Shown here piece after piece: positions 11,814-23,033 of a stretch of 64,000 nucleotides of DNA. Within the stretch, counting starts at the first letter, position 1. Every line of letters starts with the position of its first letter. The notes under the pieces are model-generated. The model saw only the letters and a program-made list of their open reading frames with translations, ran no database searches and had not been told where the DNA came from. The DNA lies in the NCBI RefSeq assembly GCF_016545825.1, contig NC_052618.1, positions 38,324,196-38,388,195 on the forward strand. The letters are read 5' to 3'. Made by a program: the position numbers and the translations under genes. This DNA comes from Eucalyptus grandis (taxonomy: Eukaryota > Streptophyta > Magnoliopsida > Myrtales > Myrtaceae).

Positions 11814-12040
11814 TAAGTATACTGTGAATTCTAAAATTTGTTACAAAAGTGTAATTAAATTCTAAAACTTTCAAAAAATATAATCAAATTTTAAAACTTG
11901 TCATGAAAGTGCAATTGAGTCCTTCCATTTATTACAGTTTTTGAAAGTTTTATAACTTGGTTACACTTTTCAAAAATTTTAGAACTCGATTGTGCTTTCG
12001 TTGACAAGTTTTAGAACTACCATTACACTTAACCCTTTAT
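11814..12040. mobile_element. MITE-like inverted repeat
   Basis: The left arm (ttctaaaatttgttac, then ttctaaaactttcaa, then aaaacttgtcatgaaagtgc) is mirrored on the right as tgaaagttttataac, ttcaaaaattttagaac and gcacaatcg-type segments in reverse complement, meeting near 11930. About 230 bp, non-coding. I could not fix exact ends or a target duplication, so the superfamily is open. Confidence 0.5.
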
Positions 12041-12722
12041 TATTAGTATCTAGTAGTGTTGTTATGTATGCGAGAAGGAAAGAGTGTAGTGACTGGGTTA
12101 TTATTATCATCCTGCATTATCAAACTCATACTACCTTCGTGAATCCTTGTGTTCCTTCCCCCATTCCAGAAACATTTGAATGAGTATAAAAGGCAAGTAG
12201 TAAGTTCTTTTTATTTTATTTTTTATTAATTCTTTCTAATTCTTTGAGGTTCCGTTCAGTCACCTGGCAAGCTAAACACAAAAGATGAGGTATGATGATT
12301 TCCATGACCCTTGGAAGCTCCAGAACTCTATAAGTTACCTATTCTATCGTTAGGGACCGGTTGCAATCTCCTATGATGCGTATAATTGATTCTCAAGAAT
12401 TTGAGGTAGCCAAAATTTATGTTGCGGTTTGCAGAACTCCAAATAAAACCACAATGACATACAAAAGCTTAAGTGTCTCAGCTTCAGGTTCGATTGGGCC
12501 ACTCCTCTAGTTTCATCGACATTACAATTTATACTACGTAGATTCTGATGTTGACACCTATCTTTTGTGTTTCATTTGTTTGTATGTGCTTTGCATAAGC
12601 TGAAACCTTGTGCATGCTTGGTATTTTTGTATGCCATTTATGTATAATTATATTTGTCCATATGCTCTATTGGTGAATGAGTATATAGGTTTTTTGTTTT
12701 TTTTTGTTTTTTTTTTTCAGTC
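12041..12722. other. Intergenic DNA, no gene seen
   Basis: AT-rich with ordinary composition. The short plus frame near 12610-12936 runs into the pyrimidine repeat and is not supported. Confidence 0.4.
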
Positions 12723-12925
12723 TTACTCTACTTCTATTCTAACTCTAACTCTATCTCTAACTCTAACTCTCGCTCTCGCTCTCACTTTTGTCCTACTTCG
12801 GAATCGAAACCTACACTTGAAACTAAATCGTCCCCATCGCAAATTCCCTGAGAATGTGGAGATTCGAACCCCCCACCTTCCCTTTCCATATTGGAATGGT
12901 GGCCATTGGGGCAAATCTCAATGGT
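12723..12925. repeat. Dispersed repeat with (TCTAAC/TCTCGC)n run
   Basis: Successive ctaactctaactctat and ctctcgctctcgctctcac units are followed by the tail gagattcgaacccccc ... ccatattggaatgg ... ggggcaaat. The same module order is at 1-175. The hexamer resembles a telomere-like motif only in part (CTAACT rather than CCCTAAA). Confidence 0.55.
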
Positions 12926-13365
12926 TGAGTATATAGGATTTCATTTGGTAGCTAATTACAAAAACTCATGGTAAAAGTGATAACTTTGTTCCATGGAATG
13001 GTTCAGACAGAATAGTGGTTGATAGTGAATCTGTTGATGGGAGAATAGATGTGATTTGGAAAGTTTAGGTCATTTATTTTTCTTTTTTTGAGTGATTTTA
13101 ACATGTTTGTTCTTTCTAGAATTAAATAATGCAGCTCGATTTAATGGGGTAGTTGGTGCATGTGAACCAAAGCAAGTTATCTTGTCTAACAAGTAGAGCT
13201 AGGGGGACTCACATTTTAAGGGCATGGGTTTGAAATTTTGCTTTCGTCTTTAAACGAAAGCGGAAAGGACAAGATTCGAATGTCACCCATCATTATGCAA
13301 TTATACAATGAATAAGTAAGGAAATTCGCAAACATTGAATACTCGTTAAAGGATACGTGTGTATA
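12926..13365. other. Intergenic DNA, no gene seen
   Basis: AT-rich flank between the dispersed repeat and the gypsy element. No open frame of note. Confidence 0.4.
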
Positions 13366-13715
13366 AAAATTGTTGACACCTAAATTTTGGCGACCTAATC
13401 ATTCCTTCATTGCATAAAAAATAAGGGACTAAAATTTAGCCCTTAAGCAAAAATATTAAATTAAATTGCTTAGAATATAGATATTAGGGGCATATTTCAT
13501 TTAAGTACACATTTTTCGAGCCTTGGATGGGGATGCAACTGTGTAGAATGAGGAGTTTGAAGCCGATTGAGATGTTTCTAGGTAGGACAATTTAAATTAG
13601 GATCTTGAAAGGACAAAAACCACGTTGCTTGTTTAGGTCATTGCGGAGTCCCATCTTTGCTTTGTGCATAAATAGGACGAGCTAAGCTTCTAAAATTATA
13701 AGCAAACGAATTCCT

Positions 13716-14272
13716 ATGGATCCTAGGCTCTCCAAAGTTATCCAGTACGAAGATGTCACCTCTCTCCGAGCCTTGTTGGCCGAAGATCTACTGATTTTGA
13801 GACCAAAGCAGTGCTGAGACCAGTGGTAAAGACTCCTCTTCATTTGGCTGTGCTTGCTGGAAAGAGTGAACTCGTGAAGGAGATTGTTAGCAGGAAAGCC
13901 CAATTTTGCAAGGGAATCGAATCACGATGGCCTTACACCATTACACATTGTGTTGGCTGTGGGGAATTTGGAAGTCATGAGGGAGCTTCTAATAGTAGGC
14001 CTTGATCTTGGCATGATCGAGAACAAAGGTGGCTGGACACCACTCCACTGTGCAACCATCAAGGGCAGGGTCAAGGTAATCGAGGAGTTGGTCTTGTAGT
14101 GTCCTCAAGCCCTCAAGGAACGCACTGCTCACTTCACCTGGCAGTGAAGAAAAATTAGTTCGATGCACTCAATAAGCTAGTGGAAAAGGCCAGTGAAGAT
14201 GGAAATGCAGACGACTGCGGCTTCGAAATAGCTCCAGTCCACTGGGCAGCAAAACGGGGCCAAGCCCATTAA
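13716..14272 (+). pseudogene. Ankyrin-repeat gene fragment captured in the 5' LTR
   Basis: ATG at 13716 opens MDPRLSKVIQYEDVTSLRAL, the usual start of plant ankyrin-repeat membrane proteins of the BDA1/ITN1-like class. Ankyrin signatures follow: TPLHLAVLAGKSELVKE (frame of 13811), GLTPLHIVLAVGNLEVMREL and GWTPLHCATIKGRVKVIEEL (frame of 13884). Frameshifts after AEDLLIL, after ELVKEIVSRK and in the third repeat, plus stops, make it non-coding. The same segment is in the 3' LTR (27661-28275), which is longer and keeps pieces missing here. No transmembrane (PGG) domain is present, so only the N-terminal part was captured. Confidence 0.8.
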
Positions 14273-14604
14273 AGGCTATGACGACCGCACCCTTTAAATG
14301 CCGGAGTTCTAATTCTGTTAAGTGAAAGTTTTGACCCATTGACCCATGCAGAAATTCTTTCAATTTTGTGTGGGCACAAGATCTTCAGTAATTAGGGAAA
14401 GAAAACAATAAAGTATGGTTGATTTGGCGAGTCACAAGGAAACAAAATAAAAAGGGGAGATTGGCAAAGAGTAGGAGGCATGCGCATCATGAAATAAAAG
14501 AAACAGGAAATAAAGAAGAATCGGCTTATATATGCATGATATGCAAGGATCATAAGAAGGAAAGTGGATTTTGGGCTTTCCTTTTACCAGCCCTAGCCGT
14601 TCCC

Positions 14605-14611
14605 TATAAAA
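14605..14611 (+). promoter_or_regulatory. TATA box of the gypsy 5' LTR
   Basis: TATAAAA after gccgttccc. The 3' LTR has the same context at 28664-28670. Transcription would start about 30 bp downstream, near 14640, just before the gagagaga run and the GC-rich leader. Confidence 0.55.
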
Positions 14612-16926
14612 AAGAGAAGACCCTTTTGATCAGTGGGGGGGATCACAGAATACACAAAAAAGAACACACTTGAGAGAGAGATCCAGTCCAGCTCTTGGTC
14701 GAGGCAATCCTCCAAGCAAGCGCCCACTCCACGGCCAGACCTATGGCCGTTCCTCTATCGCCATCATTGCTACATCGTGTTGCTACCCTACTGAGGTGTC
14801 GACGACGGCCAAGCCACTCCCTGCACACGTGCCACCTGAGAAGTCAACTGAGTCCGAGCTGTTGCACCCAACCACGTTGCTGCTTTGGTTTCGTTATTGC
14901 TGTGCGTGGGGGTCGTTGCTTCCTGACCACCATCGATCCTCCATCGTTGAACGCTACCCCACCGAGTTGGTGGTCTTTTGTCCTTTTATTTTCAGGTTCC
15001 CGCGAGTCCCAGTGTCACTTGCGTACACCTGAGTTACATTGGTGACCAACCCTAGACGTTCAAATCTTCACGCCAACAACCCTCCTTTTACTGTTCAAGT
15101 CTTCCGGCGGACGTCCCCTTGCTGTGTTGGTCAATTTTATGACTTTGTTAGGCCAAATCAGTGAAGTATTAGCCACCATTCAAAATTCTCTATTACTTAT
15201 TGAGCGAGGTATCGTCATTGAGCAGCACGTCACCTTGAACCGTCGCTCGTGAGTCATCCCACCATCCGTCGTTCGACCGAACTTGACAACGTGGTCCACG
15301 TGACACCAAATATTAAGTAAGAATCTCTTTTAATTCGATTTTCATATATCCTTATTGCCTAATTTATGGGATTATCTCGTATGAATATTTGAATGATACC
15401 ATCATATTCACAAAATATCGATTATCCTTTTAAATTGGGAAATTTTCCTAATTTCGCAATGTACATATGATTGACGGTCCGATTTCACGCTCGAAATATG
15501 ACCCGCAATCGTACATAAAAATCACTAATCTGATCTCAAGCTCAAGATACGATTCGTGATTTTATTTAAACATTAGCCAATCCGATCTCATGCGTGAGAT
15601 ATGATTCGTCAATTTATTTCTCAAAATTAAATGGACATGGATGATATATTGCTTGATTTGGTGCCGTGCTATTCTTAATGCCTTTATTTGATTGCTCCCG
15701 TAAAAGAAAAACCCAAAAAAAATATATTTGAGTTAGATTAGGTTCATGTTATAATATTACTTGTTTTAGGGTTATTTTGCATGTTTAGAATAAGAAATTT
15801 ATTTATTTCGAATTCCTTAAATAAAAATCCAAAAAAGATGCATTCATTTAGGATGTTAGTTTTTTCTTTAATAATTAAATTGCATGTTTAATTATTTTGC
15901 AATTTTAATTTCGAATTTTATAATAAAAAAAACACAAAAATCACCATGCATATGTCATGTAGAATAAGGGCATTCTTTGTACGTCATTGCATATTAGGAT
16001 AAAATTGCATATTTCATCTTGAGTTTAGATTGATTTTTTAGATAGACTGCATCTTAGGTTAGAGATTACTAAGTTAAGATAATATCTTAGTTTAAATCAG
16101 GGTTTAGCCTAACATGATCCTTAATATAAGTTGGATAGAATCTTAATCTAGCTAGATAATTTTCACAATCTTCTAATTCTGAATTTCATGAAATATACAA
16201 AAAATATCTTAGGATAAATTAGTTTCAATCTCTAGGATAGGTTGCATGCTTTTTAAGAAAATAGAAAATGTCATGTGCATGTCATATAAAATTAGGTTCA
16301 TGAAATGCATGTTACTTAGTGATTGTGGTTAGGTCCATTTCGCTAGAAATTGCCTGTCATTAGCTCAGATAGCATTGCACTGCATTGTATGACTCTCACT
16401 AAATAAGTGAAAACAAAAAAAGAAATTGTGTCTTAATTAGAAATCATATATGGGGTTGTTGATGTGAATTCTGATCTAACAACACAGATGCTTTCGTTGT
16501 TATAAAGTAAGTCCCGTAATTTATTCATTGCTTTCTTGGGTGTTCAATTGGTAGTTTGTGTATCCGTATGATCACCTCACATATTAAGGAAATATATTTA
16601 AAATCAATCTAAACTGCCTGTAAAAACATTTTTAATAAAAGGAAATGGTACCAAAAGGGCATTAGAGAAGTCTTGTAACTAAGTCCCCGTACCCAAAATC
16701 TCTGGTTCGTAAGAATAAAATAATCCTCAAATTATTTTACTTAGGTATCTAATCGACCTACCATAAACTAATTAGTGGTGACCCTAATTAAAAAAATCAA
16801 TTGCATGTTAAGAACTTGAACTTAAAGTCACGGATTGGTATGGGTTGGGAGAGCCCAAGCTAAGTCTAGACTTAGTAATTTATTAGCCAAATCCTAGGTA
16901 GATCACCCGAAAATTTGGTCGCGACA

Positions 16927-17606
16927 ATTTAGCAACTCCTTTGGGGACTTGAGTTGAAACTCTTAGTGGACTTAAGCCAATTTTCTTTTTTGCCAAACAT
17001 GTTTGGCAGTGAGGATCCCAGGTATGTCCCTAACATTTAAGGTGTTAAATGTTCTTGCAGGAGGGGAGGTATAAGGGAAGTTGGGGATGAATGTTTTGAA
17101 TTCAAATTATTAAAGTGTTATTTGATATAAACTATTGTGCATGCCTTACATTTACACTACACTCTTGCACACACAACCTACTACCAAACTTGGGCCGCAT
17201 ATGATCATTTAGGATGGTATTGAGAATGATACCACTTCAACTGCATGCCCGCGGTACGAGTCGCCTATCTCAATCCTGAAGTTTTTTTTTTTTTTTTTTT
17301 TGGTGTCAAGAGTACCCACCTCGGTTTGCATGCCCGCAACCCAGGTTGGCTCTTTGACCAAGCCGAAGTCATGAGGGCCCGACTTAGTCCGCACGCCCAC
17401 GGCTAGTCTGACCATCCTTGTGGCTCCACTTTGTTAAGCCTTGTAGAGTAGAAATCGAGCCATGTACCATGCACATGTCTATGTGATTGCCCCCATTTAT
17501 TGGTAAATTAAGTTCTCTAAATTCTCATATCTGCAATCTACTTAGTTTATTGTATCATTTTGTCGGTCCATGGTATTAGGATTGTTTGAGTCTTGGTCAA
17601 TATACA
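16927..17606 (+). other. Gypsy leader with probable primer-binding region
   Basis: Immediately after the LTR end comes atttagcaactcctttgggg, close to the atttggcgactccactgggg-type sequence that follows LTRs of this class and serves as the tRNA primer site. The rest is untranslated leader with a T-run at 17281-17302. No gene. Confidence 0.45.
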
Positions 17607-18908
17607 ATGGGAATACCGGACATTCGAATTATTCTCCCTCCAAAGGAATAGCTTAACACGTGGTGGGACAAGTTAGACCAAGCTGGCCGTGAGTTTGTTG
17701 AGTCACACATTAGTCGACTACTTCTGCTATTGCGCATCAACATTCATGGCGGCCTCATCCAAGCACTTGTCCACTATTGATGCCCGGAGATCTCTACTTT
17801 CATCTTTGGTGGTAAGCATGAGCTCACTCCCACCTTGGAAGAGTATATCATTGCCATGGGAAAATCTTTGAAAGTTGAATTAATTAGTCCACCTATCGGA
17901 ATAGATCTCGTTGTGGCTTTATCCGATTTTTTTAGAATTAAGGAGGACAATATAAGAAAGGTTTTAAAGACTCACCGCAATACATCTCATTTATCTTTTC
18001 TGAAAGAATGTTTTGAAAATGGCACTTCAATTCAAATACGTAGAATTTTCCTTTTAGCTTTCTTTGGGTTTATAGTTTTTCCTTACTGCAAGAATGCTAT
18101 TAACCCTTTGATCGCTCAATTAGTTAAACAAGTATTGGAAGGAAAGAATTTTGTAAACACTGTTCCAACTGAAACTTTCATTTCCCTCACTCGATTTAAA
18201 GAAGGTGGTGATAAGACTTTCCATTTCTCTCCTGAGCTTTTGCAAATTTGGTTTTTTCTCATATAAAAGGATTTGGAGGTTTTATGACTATACATGATGT
18301 TAATAACTATAATCACCCTATTATGAGATTTGAGAACAACCAAGAACATGCACCGGATTACCATTATTCTAGGTGGCTAGCTTTCATGAAAAAACTAACT
18401 TCCAAGGGTTTCCTATGGCATGCTAAATGGTTCCAAGTTCGTGTGGTGAGACTCTCATGTGGCGGTGTTGGCCTAGTCCCCTCTACTGGGATTCACTAGA
18501 GTATTGGAGTACTATCTGACTAGAGTGACTTGTCAGTATCAAGTCGTGTAAGAGCTTCCCCCGGCACTGCAAGCAGATTTGCTCCAAGTAAGCTTCATTG
18601 ATGGAGATCGAGACCATGACGATTTCATTCTCACGGTCAAATTAATGTGGGACATGTGCCATCCACAAAAACTCAAATGGCCCGAGGAGGAGCTAAAGGG
18701 TAAAGAAAGGAAGTACTATGCTTCAACAAAATACATTCAACAACACAAGGTTCCAAAGGAGCTACTTCCAAAGATACCGGAGGTGCCGCTGAAGATCACC
18801 AACCGTGCTAAGAGTAAACGACTCAAAAGGTCTGTCGAAAAAGCTCAAGAGGAGAATAAGCGATTGTGCCGAATGATGTCCCGAGTGTATATTGATCAAG
18901 CTAGATGA
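17607..18908 (+). pseudogene. DUF7745-like (plant mobile domain type) first ORF of the gypsy element
   Basis: ATG 17607 begins MGIPDIRIILPPKE, then an in-frame TAG (17649) and TGA (17778). Typical pieces are LNTWWDKLD, FVESHISRLL, KHELTPTLEEYIIAMGKSL and later WLAFMKKLTSKGFLWHAKWF. A frameshift near 18250 moves the middle part into the frame of 18248-18499, and the last part (18579-18908) returns to the first frame, ending in a Lys/Arg-rich coiled-coil-like tail. This domain, akin to aminotransferase-like plant mobile domains, is known as an extra ORF in some plant gypsy elements. Its role is unknown. Confidence 0.6.
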
Positions 18909-19170
18909 AGTCTTGAATCAATCTCATTATTTTCATTTCTAGATTAATGTTTAGAAAGTTGAGTCATTTACTTTCCTAGTTCATTTGTTTAGGGTATTTC
19001 GAGTTTCTATTTTGTTAAGCTTGTCAAAAGTTCCATTGATGAATAAAAGTTCTAGACTGTTGCCATGGACTGGCGTATTTCATATGAGATACTTATTTTT
19101 ATTCATTTCTTCAATTTAGGTGATAACGGATCCGCCACGTTCGCCCATCATCACTTGATCAAGAGCTAAA
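18909..19170 (+). other. Spacer between DUF7745-like ORF and gag
   Basis: AT-rich, untranslated, no open frame. It links two ORFs of the same element. Confidence 0.4.
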
Positions 19171-19430
19171 ATGGCTGACTAAACCGAAATGCGTGATCGT
19201 ATCTCCACTTTGGAAGGACAACTCCAATAGTTAGTCACCTCTATGCAGCTACTGACAACTCAAATCCAATCCCTCCGAGCAAATCCAACTCCTACACCCG
19301 CTCTTCTTGAGATAGTTATCTTGAGGCAAGCAAACGAGGCTCAATTGGGTGATGACGACATGCCTGACCTGGAAGATGACTCATCACCGATCAATGTGCG
19401 AAAGCCCGCGGATCCAACCCAGATCAGTTT
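19171..19430 (+). pseudogene. Gag N-terminal remnant of the gypsy element
   Basis: ATG at 19171 opens MAD, then a stop where a Gln codon is likely (TAA from CAA), followed by RDRISTLEGQLQ, another stop, and the open stretch MQLLTTQIQSLRAN ... PDLEDDSSP. A short coiled-coil start followed by an acidic linker is usual for Tat-type Gag. The core capsid and zinc-knuckle parts are absent: homology ends where an AT-rich LTR fragment begins. Confidence 0.45.
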
Positions 19431-20027
19431 TTATAATATTTTAATATAAAATAATATTTTAAATAAATAAATAATTTATTTTCAAAAAAATTATTTTCGA
19501 AAAAATATTTTAATTTCCAAAAAAAACCAAAAAATATTGAAATATATTAAAAAATATTTTATTTTCCGAAAAAAAATTCCATATTTTCCCAAAAAATACC
19601 AAAAAATCCAAAAAAAAAAAAATCCCTTTTATATCCAAAAATTAGAAAAAGACTCAAAAATGTTTTTCCTTCCAAAAATGCATGGAAAATCCCTCGAACA
19701 TCCAAAAACCTCAAGATTTAAACAAGATTAGGTACCGAAAGGGTATTAGTGATTAACTAGTGTAATCAAGTCACCGATCCTAATTTCTCTGGTTACGCAA
19801 GAGTGAGTATTTCTCCCAATACTTCACTTGGGTTTCTAATCAACCCACCCCAAATCGATTAGTGGCGACTTCATTTTAAAAATTGATTTACAGGTTAAAA
19901 AAACTTAGACTATTAAAGTCGTGAATTGGTGGACTTGGGAGAGTCCAGGCATAATAAACTCAGCCGAGCCATTAGCCTCCTTAGGTGTCCGTACCCGATT
20001 GCGGGCGCCGAAAAAGAGGTCGCGACA
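19431..20027 (+). mobile_element. Inserted or recombined fragment of a related gypsy LTR 3' end
   Basis: From about 19431 the sequence becomes extremely AT-rich (aaaaatattt and ccaaaaaa units). From 19732 it matches the shared 3' end of the LTRs: aggtaccgaaagggtatta, then tggtttctaatcaaccca, tagtggcgact, gtggacttgggagagtcc, and it ends gaggtcgcgaca at 20027. The protease-coding frame starts directly afterwards. The LTR start is missing, so this is a truncated LTR replacing most of gag rather than a complete insertion. Confidence 0.7.
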
Positions 20028-20985
20028 CGCCTCAAGATAGACCCATCCAAGATATATTCTGCGAAGACTTTCGTGCGAGCTTTTGATGTGATAAAGAAGG
20101 AGGTGATCGGGGAAATCCACCTCAATGTACAAATAGGGCCGGTCATCTTCAACATTCCCTTTCAAGTGCTGGACGTCCCCACCGCATTTAATTTCCTGCT
20201 AGGTCGTCCCTGGATACATGTTGTTGGAGCGATGCCTTCAAGTTTACATCAAGTTATGAAGTTCATGATCGAAAGGAAGCTGGTCACTATCTATGGCGAA
20301 GAAGATCACCGAATTTATCATGAGATAACTATCCCCTATGTAGAGCCATACTTTGAGTTCGAATCAAGCTACCACTCATTTGAATTGGTGTCCACCATTC
20401 ATGCTTCTCAAAACTCATCGCCACCCACTCCTGAAGTTTCAAATGCTGCCCTCATGGTGGGAAGAGTGATGGTTGGGAATGGTTTTGTTCTTGGTAGAGG
20501 TCTTGGAAGAAATGGTCAAGGCATCCAAAACCCCATTGAAGCCCCTCAGAGGTCCCGTTTTGCTGGATTAGAGTACCATGGAAGAGGTGGACAAAGTCCT
20601 GGAGGATGAAGACAGGAAAGGTAGAACCCGCCACCTAACCAAGGGCGAGGGATGCAAAACTCACTACCCCCAAACATTCACAAGACATTCCCTAGTCCTC
20701 CGATAATGATGCAAGATGAAGTAGAAGTGATGGACACCTTGGGACAACCAAGCGGCAAATTTGACCATTTGGTGAAGTATTAAGCTCCTCCTAGCTTTTA
20801 CATCGACCCTTGTGACATAGTCCCATATGGATGGGGTGACATAGACGATCCAACACCCTCGAAGACAGAGAACCCTAATGATGCATTAAAAGGAATCACA
20901 AGCCTGTTCGATGATGTCTTCATAGGAGCCATTGATGAAGGACCTCCGAAAGAAATGGGCCCTGACCCACAAAAGTAACTTGTTT
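20028..20985 (+). pseudogene. Gypsy protease-like region with G-patch
   Basis: The frame running through 20028-20609 contains VRAFDVIKKEVIGEIHLNVQ, IGPVIFNIPFQVLDV, FNFLLGRPWIHVVGAMPSSL and KLVTIYGEED, the conserved block around the retropepsin of Tat elements (the LLGRPWIH motif is characteristic). The N-terminal catalytic D-S/T-G part was lost with the LTR fragment. Downstream, GNGFVLGRGLGRNGQG is a G-patch, also usual in this lineage. After a stop at 20608 the coding character continues (proline/acidic linker, GPDPQK) to a TAA at 20977. Confidence 0.7.
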
Positions 20986-21400
20986 ATTGCCTTCCCACAT
21001 TCCCTTGCATGAGAATCTTTATTTCTTTCTAGGAATTGTTTTTGATTTCTTCTTTTTCGCTTTCTTTTAAAGGCTTGAGAATCGCATTTTCCATTCAATA
21101 AATGTAATTAATTGATGAATTTCAATAAAATTACAAGTTTTATTTTGAGGGCATGATGAGGTACACCAAACTAGCCCGATGAGGATATCTAGCCATTAAA
21201 AAAAGAAGAAATATCCAAGGAGAATTCTGAGGCTTGGGCTTCATCATGCTTCCTCGTGTCAAAATGTTTCAAAAATGCTTTTGCAAGTGCTTTTAAAAAA
21301 TCCTTCAAAAATCTTTCATAAAACCAAAATAAAAACAAAATATGTAATTTACTTTGTTTGTCTTTATGATTTATCTACTTCATGTTTCAATAACAGTCTT
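20986..21400 (+). other. Non-coding spacer between pro and pol; candidate Ogre-like intron
   Basis: Coding character stops at about 20985 and resumes near 21410 (TNAILRISKIPL and onwards). The gap is AT-rich with a T/C-rich patch (21020-21080). Ogre-type Tat elements are known to have an intron at this place. I see no convincing GT donor and AG acceptor pair, so the intron is only a possibility. Confidence 0.3.
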
Positions 21401-21409
21401 ATAGCATAC

Positions 21410-22550
21410 AAAGGTGTGGAAATGGTTCAATTCAATACAACAAATGCGATATTGAGGATCTCGAAGATTCCATTGAGGTGCAGCGTAACTGGGAACAATA
21501 TGAAAAACCCAAGGCCCTTACATCTGAACAGACCGTCACTATTAATTTAGGTGACACCGAAGAAACCAAAGAGGTGAAGATTGGAGCGAATATCCTCAAA
21601 GACAAGGCCGAGTGCCTAATTTAGCTACTGAAGGAATATCATGATGCCTTTGCACGAACCTATGCTAACATGCCTGGTTTAGACTAGTCAATCGTGGAGC
21701 ACTATTTACCTACTAATCTGGATGTGTCGCCTAAGAAATAGAGGCTGCGGAGAACTAAACCCGACCTCTCAAATAAGATAGAGGAAGAAGTGATGAAGCT
21801 GTTGAAGGTGGGATTCATCGAAGTCTCACAATACCCTGAATGGGTGGCTAACATTGTACCGGTAATGAAGAAGGACAATCGAGCTCGAGTTTGTGTTGAC
21901 TATCGAGATCTAAACAAGGCTAGGCCGAAGGATGATTTCCCATTACCTCACATAGATGTTCTTGTGGATAGTATTGCCGGATTTGAACTATTCTCATTTA
22001 TGGATAGTTTTTCCAGGTACAACTAGATAAGAATGAAGAAGGGAGACAAAGAGAAGATTGCATTTATCACCGCGTGGGGAACCTTTCATTATCGGATCAT
22101 GCCCTTCGAGACTCAAGAATGCAGGGGCAACTTACTATCGAGCCATGGTAGCATTGTTTCACGATATGATGCATCAAGAGATTGAGGTCTATGTTGATGA
22201 TATGATTGCAAATACCCGACCCAAGAAAAGCTATGTTGAAACCTTTAAGAAGTTGTTTGATCGACTTCGTGAGTTCAAGTTTCGACTAAATCCCGCTAAA
22301 TGTGTGTTCGGAGCGACATCCAATAAATTACTCGGATTTATTGTGAGCAATAAGGGGATCGAGATTGACCCATCCAAGGTTAAGGCCATATGCAAGTTGC
22401 AACCTCCGTTGACGATGAAAGAAGTCCGGAGCCTCTTAGGGAGATTGAATTACATTGCACTACTCATTTCCCAACTTTCGGAAACTACCAAGCCGTTCTT
22501 CAAGCTTTTGAAGAAGAATGCACAAATCAACTAGGATGATGAATGTTGAG
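21410..22550 (+). pseudogene. Gypsy reverse transcriptase
   Basis: Recognisable blocks in order: TVTINLGDTEETKEVKIG, then VMKLLKVGFIEVSQYPEWVA, CVDYRDLNKARPKDDFPLP, ELFSFMDSFSRYN (first catalytic Asp in FMD), KIAFITAWGTFHYRIMPF, and after a frameshift near 22100 KNAGATYYRAMVALFHDMMH, EVYVDDMIANT (YVDD catalytic pair intact, near 22190-22206) and KLLGFIVSNKGIEIDPSKVK. Stops at 21622, 21688, 21739 and 22024 and the frameshift inactivate it. It copies element RNA into cDNA when intact. Confidence 0.88.
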
Positions 22551-22990
22551 AAGCATTCGACAAGTTGAAGCAATATTTGATGAATCCACCAGTGCTTGTC
22601 CCGCCATCACCGGGGCATCCTTTGATTCTCTATCTCACCATTCATAGTAAATGTTGGGCGCAATGTTGGCTTAGGAAAGCCCTGTTAATAAAAAAGAATG
22701 AGCAATCTATTACTTGAGCAAAAAGTTCACTATATCAGAACTGAAATATTTCGATGCTAAAAAAACTTGTGCTGCATTAGTGTGGGTATTGCACAAATTG
22801 CGACAATACATGCTACATTATCAGACTTTTCTCGTGACTGAGAACAATCATATCAAGTACTTGCTTGATCGGCCAGCTTTGATGGGTAAGTTGATTAAGT
22901 GGCAAATTTTAATCTCATAATTTGATGTGCAATTCAGGCCACAAAAGTCAGTTAAAGGTCGAGTGATCGCTGATATATTGGCTGAGAATC
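22551..22990 (+). pseudogene. Gypsy RNase H domain
   Basis: Blocks FDKLKQYLMNPPVLVPPS, PGHPLILYLTIHSK, IYYLSKKFTISELKY, CAALVWVLHKLRQYMLHYQT, IKYLLDRPALMGKLIKWQ and VIADILAENPG follow the RT in the expected order. Frameshifts occur near 22650-22690, and a stop (TAA at 22918) interrupts the end. This is the first of the two RNase H domains of the element. Confidence 0.8.
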
Positions 22991-23033
22991 CAGGAGTCTC
23001 AAATAATGATGACAATTTCCGTATGACCGTGTC

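Larger units (their letters stand above)
13371..16926 (+). repeat. 5' LTR of the gypsy element (3556 bp)
   Basis: Starts TGTTGACACC and ends GGTCGCGACA. Contains an ankyrin-gene fragment (13716-14272), a TATA box at 14605, a GC-rich leader (14680-15060) and a long AT-rich 3' part (15300-16926). The 3' LTR lacks the segment from about 15013 to 16730. The 5' LTR has its own deletions (about 50 bp near 14495; parts of the ankyrin segment near 14127 and 14215). Confidence 0.9.
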
